DNA from: Silene noctiflora | Lineage: Eukaryota > Streptophyta > Magnoliopsida > Caryophyllales > Caryophyllaceae | DNA: 24,582 nucleotides | Direction of reading: 5' to 3' | Assembly: GCA_009801015.1 (NCBI GenBank) | Contig: VHZZ01002596.1 | Coordinates: forward strand, 95,244 to 119,825 | In this document: one piece after another, positions 1 through 9,054 of the stretch | How the letters are laid out: each line of letters begins with the position of its first letter | Position numbering within the stretch: position 1 is the first letter of the stretch | The notes under the pieces: model-generated | Database searches by the model: none | Seen by the model: the letters and a program-made list of their open reading frames with translations, nothing else | What the model was told of the DNA's origin: nothing | Program-made: the position numbers and the translations under genes

Positions 1-3000
1 GGCAATGAAGGGATTAAGAAACAAAGTGGTTCTGATAAAGAGCGTGGTAGAAAACACAGTCTTGGTAATACTGGTAAGGTAACCTGTTTCAGTGTCTCTG
101 TTTATTTATGCTTAATTTGATGGTATAATGTTTATTATTGTGTGATATAGTTGCTGTAAATGTTGTTATATTTTTACTTTGGAAATCTTTACTTTGCTGA
201 GCGAAAGCCATTTTATTTAGGTCAGAGCCCAGAGGTGTATGGTTAATTGCTGTGGTTGTTTACTATGTTGCTGTTATGAATTGTCTTAGAAAAATGCTTG
301 TTGGCTACCTCTGATGCCGCGATAAAGATGCTTATTTTAGAGCAGCAAATTCGTGAAAAACACTGAATATTGAGGGATTCATTGTATTGCAAAATGTGGA
401 AATTTGGCGCAATTGTCGAACTGGTCACAATTAGGCATTATACGAATGTTCTGGTGGAGGAACGCTGCTTAGTTGTTGGTATTCTCAGAGAAACTTTAAA
501 TGTCAGGTGTTTGAGCTATGATATCATTTTAGAGCATCATATTGTTGTTGTGACTAAATGTATGCACATGCCTGTATATGTATATATGATCAGTCTAAGG
601 TGGGGAAAAGAAGAAACATCTTATCTGTGTTCATCATACAGTCGTTGTTTACTTGCATTCTCTCTGATATTTTAATGTTGCATTGAGAAGTTAATTGAGT
701 GAGCACTTTTCAAGTTTTATGGGGAGACAAACTTATTTTTGTACTTCACACTGCTCCGTGTTCTGCCGTTTGTATAGTGCAAAGGTGCTTTATTTGTAAG
801 TTCAGATTGTCGGCAACAGACTTGTTTTTGTGGTGATCAAGTCCTGGTTTTTTTTTTTTTTTTTTTTTTAGGGTTCTTAATGATATAGCAGGATTTGTTT
901 GTATATCTCACATTAATAAATACAAGATTTTGTTTTTTTCCTATGCTATGTTGATGCTCTTATTCGTACATCTTTCACGGTCCCTTCTTTTCTGTGTAAC
1001 GTGGATCTTGTGTCTGAAGGTTGTCCGTAATGAGAAATTATAATGTTAGAAGTCAAAGAATTTTGGTGACGGTGAAGGTTGGTCAACAGTCTTGATGCGG
1101 CCTCGCCATATTTCTGATGTGGCTGGTCAAGGGTCTTGCTGGCATCCCTGCCATATCTGTTCTTTTTTTTGTTGTATTCATAATTATCATACAAAGTTTG
1201 CTTGAAATTAATTAATGTTTGATCAAATCCTCTGGCATTTTGAATTGATCATACTAGGCATTAATTCTCTCGGCAACGTCAGTTAGGAGACTATATTCCC
1301 ATGTATATTAGACCTTTTCCATGGCATTGGCGCCTTTTGAAATTTAAATATATGTGCTATCTATTTTTCTCAGATTATGAAGTTCAAGAGGATTTTAGGA
1401 ACCCAGAACCAGCAAGAGATCTTGACAGAAGAGTTGGAAGGAAAAGAGATGGTTCTGGTGATGGTGATGCTGACAGGCATCATAGTGCTGTTCCAGACAC
1501 AGACGATAGAGGGCGTTCTTCTAGAGAGGAGATTGCCAGGTCTGGAAGAAATAATAATGACGGTCATAAGGATGAGAGAAATAAAGACAGATATGTAGAA
1601 GATGTAGACAAGGACATATCGCGTCAAGATGAAAAGAAGAGGGATAGTCGGTCCACTAGATATTATACTGATAACAAGTCTGATGATAAGCATTTGAAAA
1701 ACGATAAGGATTTGCAGTTATCACACAAGATTTCTAAGCACCACGGTGGTGAATATGATCGGGAGTTAGGTAGTGAGAGAGAACGCTATCGTGATCATGA
1801 TTATGATCGTGAGCGAGGTCGTGACAGAGATCGTGAACGTAATCATCTTGAATTTGATCGTGACAGAGGTCGTGATAGGGAGCGCGCAGATCGTGAACAT
1901 GACCATGTCCATGATATAGAACAAGAGGACCATGAACGTGTCCATGATCGAGATCATGAACTTGATCGGAATAGGGAATATGGACGTGAACGATATCGTC
2001 GAGAACCCAGAGATAGGGTTAGGGTTCGTGATCATGAAAGAGGTAGAGAACGGAATTTTGATCATGAAAATGATTATGCCTCTCATGTTGATGAGAGAAA
2101 TTCTAGATATAAAGATGACAGAGGACGGCGTAGATCTCCTGATAATTACGATGATTATCACGGAGATAAACTAAGAGGAGTGGAGTCTGAGGTGGACAAG
2201 GACAGATCTCTCTCACTCAAGCCCAATGTAGTCAATAGTGGAAGTAGCAGTCGGCACAGGGATTCACCGAGCTCCAAGGCTTATGTTGGTGCACACAAAT
2301 ATAGGTTATACATTTTTATTTTAGGTTGAAATGCTTTGTTCCATTTTTTTTTTATTCTTTGTGATGGCATTTTGGCACTGCCTTTATGGTTTTATCTCTT
2401 CCTCTCTTCCGCTTCTTTGGAGGGAGGAGTAGTATAAGGCTATGAGTCAAAGGTTATTTTTGTATGGGTGTCACCCCATTTTTTTTCCAGCTGCTGGGGT
2501 TCATACCCTTGGTATCTTCAATGAATATTACTATCTCAAGCTTATCATTAAAAAAAATAGAAGCTGGTTCACAAAAGTTCTCCTATTCTTATTCCTTCTA
2601 CTTTATCTCTGCAGAGAGGGAATCGAAGATGAAACTCAGTATGGAGATACTCTGAGAGATGGTATTATCTCCGAATCAGTTGAGAAAGTCCCCAAGTATC
2701 AGTCAGGGGAGAAGCGAGCCAAGTTTGATGACAATCGCACTGGAGAGATTTATGAGGTGTCGCCAAATACTAAAGTGTTGTCTGCAGGTATGAAGGATAG
2801 ATCTCCTTCTTCAACGAGTTTTGATCGCAGTAGGTTTTCAAGAAGAAATACAAGGAGGAGTCTTGAAGTGGATGATGCTGAGAGGAGGTGTAGTGATTCT
2901 ATTGACATAAGAGATACAAGTATAACTGAGGATAGACAGGAAAGAGACTTGCCTTCCAAGAATTCTCTGGGAGAAGATCATCCTCCAGCAGAATCGCCAT

Positions 3001-5454
3001 TTTATCATAAAACTGGCCAGGGTAATGTTTCCTCTCATAGTCCTGGTCCATCTGTCTTCAGGTCTAGACCAGACAGTCCCTCTTTTGGTGGTCCATATGG
3101 TGATAACAACAGAGGCCCTGGGAATCGTTATAGGAGAAGTGTTGATCCAAATGTTGGAAGGGGTCCTGGAAATGCGTGGAATGGTCTACCTAACTGGCCT
3201 TCACCACTACCTAATGGATTCATGCCGTTTCCACCTGGCCCTCCTGGACCACATCACGGGGGCTTTCCTCCTATTATACCTCAATTTCCTCCCTTTTATG
3301 GGGCTAGACCCACTTTGGATATTAATCACCAGGGGATACCTTATCATCTGGCTGATGGAGATCGGCTTGCGAGTCATGGACGGCCTATTGGTTGGCCGAA
3401 TATGGCGGAAGGGTTGTTGCCTCCTTTTCATGGATGGGATGCCGGCAATAATATACATAGGAATGATCCAGCGATGTATGGTCCAGGGCCTGGTCAATTT
3501 GCTCAAAGAATGGACACGAATATTGATAATTGGAAGCAAAATGGGGACATGAATACTGAGGTTGCATCTGGGTCTCTGAAAGATGTGCCTGCTAGTAAAG
3601 CATCTGCTGATGAAGCGTCATCTGCACATGGTGCTTCAAAGCTTAATGTTGAAAGTAGTTGCCTGGATGACCAGGCGACGAGCTTTAAAGACGCATCAAG
3701 TGATCTGTCACCCATGAAGGAAATTCCCTTGACACCGGCTAAAGGGACTACTGACAAGACTCCCGAGTCATCTGGCGCTGATGATTATGCACGGTCTGTG
3801 TGTGCGTATCTCCTTGAACTTGATATCTCCATGGATCTGGTTGATCCAGAACTGTACAATCAATGCAGCCTGGCAGTTAAGGGAGTGTGTGAGTATATAG
3901 AGGATGAAGCTGATCTTGAATTTATGGAGGTATTGAATTTTTTTCAACCCTTTCTGTGCAATATTGAGAGTTAATAAATTAATTTAAGTACACCATGCCT
4001 ACTTTCTTTTTCTCTTATCGTCAGGTAAAGACTGATGTGGAGTCTGAGATCACAAATTTAACTGTGGACGTGAAGCCTTTCCCTGCTATAAAAGATAATA
4101 TCTTTCAGGTAAAGTTTTTTTTTTAATACTAACGGAAGCAATTAATCTTGGGTTTAGAACTGTAGTGTTTAGGAATTTATGTCTTCTTGTTTCTTGCATG
4201 GTACTTGGGGACTGGGGTGTTTGTTAGATTTTTATGACAGGGAGACTCAAACATCCAGTCTTCTATTTTTGGCATCTTAAGTTGGTCTTGCTGCAATTGA
4301 CTTTATGCCATTTTTATTAATTGTTTTGTGCTGAAATCGTCACCCTGGGTTAATTCATGATTCCAGTACTATCTGGAATTTGAAATGGTCACCTCATATG
4401 CACCGCAAACGCATTTACATTTGTTCGGCATCTGGGGTAGCCTTTTCTGAATTTTCTACTTGCTGATGTGTGTCAAACTTTTGATGTTTAAATTGTCGCT
4501 CTTCTTAGTGCATGCTCTCACTGAGGATGTTAATTGCGTGGGATAGCCAAGAATTTTGATCTCTGTTTGAGGCTTCATGATGATTTTGTCATTTGCACTT
4601 GATTCGTGGTCTCATAAATGCGACTGATACCCATCAAAATGCGAACTTGTTAGGCTTTATAACTCAGTTGAAGCGCGACGTTGTGTGCCTCTTTTCTCTG
4701 TATATGTAGATATAATTTCATGGATTGGAGATCGATGATTATGATTATTTTTCATTTTTTTTAACCTTTCGAGTTATGTTTGGTACATGGGTCACTGCTG
4801 AAGAGCTGAGGTAAATGGGGATTTGTTGTTTATCTATTCGTCTTCTCATGTACATGTTATATGTTTTTTTTTTTTCAGAGAGCAATGAATTTGTACAAGA
4901 CACAAATCAATGACAGGATCATTTCTATGGTACCTGATGGAAATAAGATTTGCAATCATTCACCTTCCCAGGAAGAGGTAGAACAAAATTTGGTTCTAGA
5001 GGAAAAAGTAGTAATCCCTGCTGATTGCAGCAGTGTCCAGCTAGAAGACCCCACTTCGGCGCATCCAGAAAAAATTGTTCCCGAAAGGGACGAGGAGAAT
5101 CTTGATTTGCCGCTTAATGCTAGCAATGAAACACAGATGCCAGTTTCTGATGCAGAGAAAAAAGAGGAAGAAAGCTCTCTTGAGTTGATGGCAGGGAATG
5201 CTGATAAAGGATGTATCGATAGCACCTACACGGGTGCGTATCTTTCAGATCTTAAAAACGATATTGTTGTCGATGATGGTAAGATTGTTGGCAACAATTC
5301 TGAGTCTGGAAAGCAGCTTGATGATGCCGTAAGTGGTCCATTAATTATTTTCAATGATGCTGTTAAGGATTGTGAGGGTTTAATCCCGGTGTCAAATGAG
5401 TCGGAGTCAGTTGTTTTAAGTCGGATACATCATGCTCCTGAAAGTACACATTAA
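1..5454 (+). CDS. Arg/Asp/Glu-repeat nuclear protein, ZC3H13/HIZ2-like (5' partial)
   Basis: Five visible coding exons join in one frame: 1-73, 1374-2304, 2615-3929, 4025-4108 and 4879-5454 (TAA), giving 992 codons plus stop; the start lies upstream of the window. All four introns are GT-AG. In order, the visible protein has a charged N-terminal part, an RD/RE/DH repeat tract (about residues 154-252), a Ser-rich part, a Pro/Gly-rich stretch (about 527-565, with FPPGPPGP), a conserved-looking helical block starting near residue 724 (motif CAYLLELDISMDLVDPELYN) and an acidic tail. Repeats of this kind occur in nuclear RNA-processing proteins. From memory, the layout resembles Arabidopsis At5g53440 (HIZ2), described as a HAKAI-interacting ZC3H13 equivalent in the m6A writer complex. 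That name is inference: no CCCH finger is visible in this part. The gene itself is secure, the family assignment moderate. Confidence 0.75.
74..1373 (+). other. Long intron of the RD/RE-repeat gene
   Basis: A 1300-bp intron with donor G|GTAAGG and acceptor TTCTCAG|ATTATG. It splits an Asp codon (G + AT) and restores the frame seen in the next exon. It is AT-rich and holds a run of 22 T at 848-869. Short open frames inside it on both strands have no recognisable domain and look like chance. Confidence 0.8.
1759..2055 (+). repeat. Degenerate RD/RE/DH-coding repeat tract
   Basis: About 100 codons alternate Arg with Asp, Glu or His, built from variations on GATCGTGA and GACCGTGA. DNA repetition and protein repetition coincide, so the tract probably changes length by slippage. 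Alternating Arg-acidic dipeptides are known from RNA-processing proteins such as the U1-70K C-terminus and ZC3H13. The low complexity also creates long but meaningless open frames on the opposite strand. Confidence 0.85.
4109..4878 (+). other. Last intron of the RD/RE-repeat gene
   Basis: A 770-bp intron between CTTTCAG|GTAAAG and a poly-T acceptor tract ending TTTTTCAG|AGAGCA. It is phase 0 at both ends. I see no repeat or gene in it. Confidence 0.8.
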
Positions 5455-5555
5455 AACAATTTTGCTATTTTTTTAAAATTTGCTTTATATTCCGAGTTAT
5501 TTCTCTCCCCTCCTTCCCATCGCATTTCGCCCTAAGATGAGGGTGTTGTCAAAGT

Positions 5556-5561
5556 AATAAA
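5556..5561 (+). terminator. Candidate poly(A) signal of the RD/RE-repeat gene
   Basis: A canonical AATAAA lies about 100 bp after the TAA stop, followed by T-rich sequence, as expected of a plant 3' end. A second AATAAA occurs near 5988. Position is the only evidence. Confidence 0.45.
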
Positions 5562-6132
5562 ATGAAAATGTGTTTTTCCTCCATTGAGATAGTTCCGTCA
5601 TTTCTTTTTTTTTTTTTTGCTGGCTTACCTTTCGACTGCGGGTATAAGTAATTGGGGATGCCTTTATGTTTTGGCCTTTTGGTTAAAAACTTGTTTGAAA
5701 CCTCTTTTATTCTGCATATCAACAAGTATGAATCTTTTACTGTTGCGTCCTACTTTCTTTTAATTGGATCTATTTTCGAACTTCCTTTTAATTACCATTT
5801 TTTTTTGAAATATCTCCTTTAATTCAATCTTGGAAGTTAATAATGAGTAAATTATTTATTTATTTTTTTGTTTACGCACTTTATCAGTCCAAATAGTACG
5901 AGTACTGTTTTTGTCATTATCACCGAAAACTTGTGGTTTTTGTTGAGTGTTCTGTATAAGTGTGAGGATTCTCTCCAATTTTTTTTAATAAAGAAATGGA
6001 TGATTTTATAGCTTTTTACAGAGCAATGGAGTACAGTATAAATTAACCAGAATAAATATATTTAATTTTATCCAGTGTTCACATTTTACCTGAAATTAAC
6101 TGGAAATTCACCTATCTTGCATTTGTCATATT

Positions 6133-6177
<45 letters not shown>

Positions 6178-7020
6178 AATAGAGATGATCGTCGTGCATT
6201 TGCAATGCCTATATTCGTGTTATCAATTTATCACTTTCACGTTATTTGACATTTAGAACACAATTAACTTAATTTTACATATTGAAAAACCAGCCACATT
6301 GTTATGATTATTCTTTGTCATTTAATATTTTTGTGTCAAGTATTATTTCGGATACGATTAGGTGGGTTGTAACGTATCCGAGTAATTTGAGTTTGAATTG
6401 ATTAATTCTAGGTTATCTTTACCAAGTATTTTTAAAATATTTTCTTATTAATATTAGGTTTTAAGTACTTCATATTTGTCATTTTCAATTAGGTTGTTTT
6501 CGGATAATTTGATTTTTAAACGGGCTAATTTTGCGTGAAGCAAAATTATATGTTGGGCAATTGAGTATAATCAATTCCGATTTTTGATCATGATTGAATT
6601 TTATCTGTTACGGTGAGTTTGGGTCGAGCTGACTATTATTAACATCATTATCAAATGAATAATGCAACCACAAAATTTGAACAGAATTCTCTTGTAAATT
6701 CTGAATGATTTTAATTTCACTCCAAATGTTTCATCTAATCGTTTGCATTTTTATTGGACTCGAAAGTTGAGTCCTCGAAATTCTCCATCCTCGTCTTCTC
6801 CCATTGGCAAAGTTTTTTTGGATGCGCTACTAACTAGTTCTGTTCCGATAAGTACATGACCTATTTTATTGCGTGAAATGGCCATACATACTCTTGGTAA
6901 TTCCAGGGTCACATATATCGTATGCTAGGTAGTGTTAGTTGGGTCACATTATTCACTCTGTAAGTCTGTTTTACATTGCGGTTGTATCATGTGTTCGGTG
7001 TTCTGCCATTGTTGCGGTCA
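5562..7020. other. AT-rich intergenic spacer
   Basis: About 1.45 kb without a supported gene. It contains homopolymer T tracts, the longest being 38 bases at 6136-6173, and no open frame resembling a known protein. The last 200 bp must hold the F-box promoter. No transposon ends could be matched here by eye. Confidence 0.7.
6136..6173. repeat. 38-base poly-T homopolymer
   Basis: An uninterrupted run of 38 T flanked by ATTAGA and AAGAAATAG. It could be a microsatellite or the remains of the A-tail of a retroposed sequence on the minus strand, but no target duplication or SINE/LINE body was recognised. Exact length is likely variable and error-prone in assemblies. Confidence 0.9.
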
Positions 7021-7028
7021 TATATAAG
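7021..7028 (+). promoter_or_regulatory. TATA box of the F-box gene
   Basis: TATATAAG lies 80 bp upstream of the first in-frame ATG. A start site about 30 bp downstream would fall near 7050-7055 and give a leader of about 50 nt. In this leader the first ATG is at 7101. Confidence 0.65.
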
Positions 7029-7100
7029 CAAAGCCTTAACTCGCGCATCACAGACACATCTTAAGCATTGTGCCTCATCCTTGTTACTGCATACAGCGGC

Positions 7101-8225
7101 ATGACAACCTTAAGCATCATGCCTCACCTTCCATACGACCTTATTTTTTCCGAGATTTTAGTCTTGCTGCCTGTCAAAACTCTAGCTCAATTCAAATTGG
7201 TTTGCAAGAAATGGCATTCCTTCATCTCGAGTCCCAAGTTCATCCAAATGCACAGTAGTCGTTGGATGTCTGACCCGAGTGTTCTAACAAAATGCGCCTT
7301 GATCATCTCTTCTCAAACCATCTTTATGTTCGACTACGATACCTTTGACACTAGTAAAGGTATTGATTCTAATTCATTAGTTCAAATATGTGGGTCTAAT
7401 ACTTTTGGTTTAGACGCGTTCTTGATCGGTTCATGTAACGGGCTAATTTGCCTTGATCGTGACCAAAACTCTGAAAAGTGTGACATTCACATTTATAACC
7501 CATGTACGGGTCAGACCCACCGAGTCCCTGACCCGTACTCTGTTATAAATTACCAAGGGTGCAATCTCATATTCGGGTTTGGGTACGTGTCATCTCTTGA
7601 CGACTACAAGCTTGTTATTGTCGGTTTCAGGGGGGATAGAAGCCTAGTGATGGTGTACTCCTTATACTCTAAGAAATGGAGGGTAGCTTGTCAATTTAGT
7701 GAGGACTATTTTCGGAGAGATTCGGGAATTTCAGCGTTATTGGTTAGTGAAACGTTGCATTGGGAGATCGAGCCTAAGTCCGACACTGATAGTATTTTCG
7801 GGTTCGATTTGGCCGAAGAAGTGTTCAAACAAGTAAAGCTACCATTCAATGTACCTGAATACACTAGTTATGATTGGATCAAGATGTGTGTTATGGATGG
7901 TTGTTTGTGTATATGGGGTAATACAAGTTTAGGAATGACTCCACTTTGGATGCTAAAAGAGTATGGAGATTGGGAGTCATGGACTAAGTTGTTTAATATG
8001 TCTTGGGAGCCATTCGATTTTACGTGTTTTGATAAATTTATCGGGTTTACTAAACACGGAAAATTTCTAACAATAACAGATGACAATAAGATCATGTTAG
8101 TCGATCCTGGTCAAGATCCTCCAACATTAGTGCCGGTACTAGAAAGTTTTATTGCTCTTGATGTTGTTGGTTGTGAACAAACTCTAATTTTGCCTCAACT
8201 TTTACCGTGTTATAATGATGTGTAG
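7101..8225 (+). CDS. F-box protein with F-box-associated domain
   Basis: Intronless gene of 374 residues ending in TAG. F-box proteins bind SKP1 through the F-box and present substrates to SCF (CUL1) ubiquitin ligases in cytosol or nucleus. The F-box spans about residues 9-50, with LPYDLIFSEILVLLPVKTL and the typical FKLVCKKWHSFISSPKF. The rest has FBA/Kelch-like features: GSCNGLICL, YNPCTGQTHRVP, FGFGYVSSLDDYKLV and WRVACQF, spaced as in plant F-box-associated domains. The frame is open upstream of 7101 but has no ATG there, so 7101 is the earliest start; 7119 is an alternative that begins six residues later, right before the F-box. Length and single-exon structure match this large, fast-evolving family. 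The substrate cannot be told. No frameshift or stop is seen, so it looks intact. Confidence 0.9.
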   Translation: MTTLSIMPHLPYDLIFSEILVLLPVKTLAQFKLVCKKWHSFISSPKFIQMHSSRWMSDPSVLTKCALIISSQTIFMFDYDTFDTSKGIDSNSLVQICGSNTFGLDAFLIGSCNGLICLDRDQNSEKCDIHIYNPCTGQTHRVPDPYSVINYQGCNLIFGFGYVSSLDDYKLVIVGFRGDRSLVMVYSLYSKKWRVACQFSEDYFRRDSGISALLVSETLHWEIEPKSDTDSIFGFDLAEEVFKQVKLPFNVPEYTSYDWIKMCVMDGCLCIWGNTSLGMTPLWMLKEYGDWESWTKLFNMSWEPFDFTCFDKFIGFTKHGKFLTITDDNKIMLVDPGQDPPTLVPVLESFIALDVVGCEQTLILPQLLPCYNDV

Positions 8226-8299
8226 TTGAATGCAGTTGGAAGTCTGGAAAAATCGAGAAGAATATAAAAACCACGATATTTGATAAGATCAACGATGCA

Positions 8300-8305
8300 A
8301 ATAAA
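8300..8305 (+). terminator. Candidate poly(A) signal of the F-box gene
   Basis: AATAAA lies 75 bp after the TAG stop in an A-rich context. It is supported only by sequence and distance. Confidence 0.4.
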
Positions 8306-8876
8306 CTAGGGCTCAATAGAATAGAAATCGGAACAATGGATTTAGACAAATGGACTTAGCTTGAAATTGAAATGAGCGAGTACCGAAGATTTTTAAGCTC
8401 CTAAGGTAAGGTGATACAACATACGAAGTACAAGACAGGAGAATTTGCTTTGAGACATATTTGAGTAAAACAATTAATATTGGTTGATGGATGTTCTATG
8501 CATGTTTGTCTGTTGAAATAGACGACATACCAGAGAATCAAATACTTTTTCAGTCAATGAGCTACTACGCCGTACTATTCTACCAATTAATTTTATAATG
8601 TAACGACATATAAACAATGTTAATCTTTTGTTTTATCCCTTTATAAGAAATTTATTAAAATGTAAAAAATAATTAAAAAAAATATATTTTTCTAACGAAA
8701 AGCTACAAAATCGTTAATAATAACTCATAAGAGCGATACGTAAAGTCCGAGTTCAAAACCCGTCAATTTCAAATGGTTGTCATTTGACTCATTTCCTAAC
8801 GTAAACCTCGAACTATTTTTCAAAAACCAAATCGAAACAAAAAACGTACGAGCGGGAAAACATATTCCAAACATCA

Positions 8877-8894
8877 CTCTCTCTCTCTCTCTCT
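8877..8894 (+). repeat. (CT)9 pyrimidine patch near the TIO transcription start
   Basis: Nine uninterrupted CT dinucleotides about 160 bp before the start codon. CT-rich (Y-patch) tracts are common core-promoter or 5' leader elements in plants. Confidence 0.8.
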
Positions 8895-9011
8895 TTCAAC
8901 TTCAATTTTTTCCCCAATTTCAAAACCCTAAGCTGATTAATCGCCGCGATTTAATCGTTCAACAATCATTGAAACTTTCAATTTCAGTTTTAAGTGTTTT
9001 GATCTTACTTT

Positions 9012-9016
9012 AACGG
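9012..9016 (+). promoter_or_regulatory. Candidate MSA core (AACGG) in the TIO leader
   Basis: AACGG within TTTAACGGTTT lies about 40 bp before the ATG. The M-phase-specific activator element bound by MYB3R factors has the core AACGG with pyrimidine flanks, and two flanking positions deviate here. Its place upstream of a cytokinesis gene makes it plausible, but a five-base core occurs often by chance. Confidence 0.3.
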
Positions 9017-9054
9017 TTTAATTCTAGGTAAAAAAATCGAAAAAATTCAAAAAA

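Larger units (their letters stand above)
8306..9054 (+). promoter_or_regulatory. Spacer, promoter and leader of the TIO kinase gene
   Basis: About 750 bp with no other gene. The distal part is AT-rich. A pyrimidine patch of nine CT units at 8877-8894 is followed by CCAATTTCAAAACCCTAA, a layout common around plant transcription starts. The leader is A/T-rich and ends in AAAAAAATGG, a favourable start context with A at -3 and G at +4. No clear TATA box was seen at the right distance. Confidence 0.5.

Noticed and set aside
370-675. 101-residue open frame in the first intron
   Set aside because: No recognisable motif, begins with a non-ATG codon, and lies inside an intron defined by phase-matching splice sites.
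1370-2161. Long open frames on the minus strand and alternate + frames across the RD/RE tract
   Set aside because: They mirror the repetitive GATCGTGA-type codons of the real exon and give low-complexity Ile/Ser/Met-rich peptides with no domain.
4861-4878. ATG followed by poly-Phe as the start of a separate gene
   Set aside because: The T run is the polypyrimidine tract of the acceptor at 4878; the frame continues that of the previous exon through a phase-0 junction.
7068-7100. Extension of the F-box protein upstream to 7068
   Set aside because: The frame is open, but the codon at 7068 is TTG and there is no ATG before 7101; plant nuclear genes normally start at ATG.
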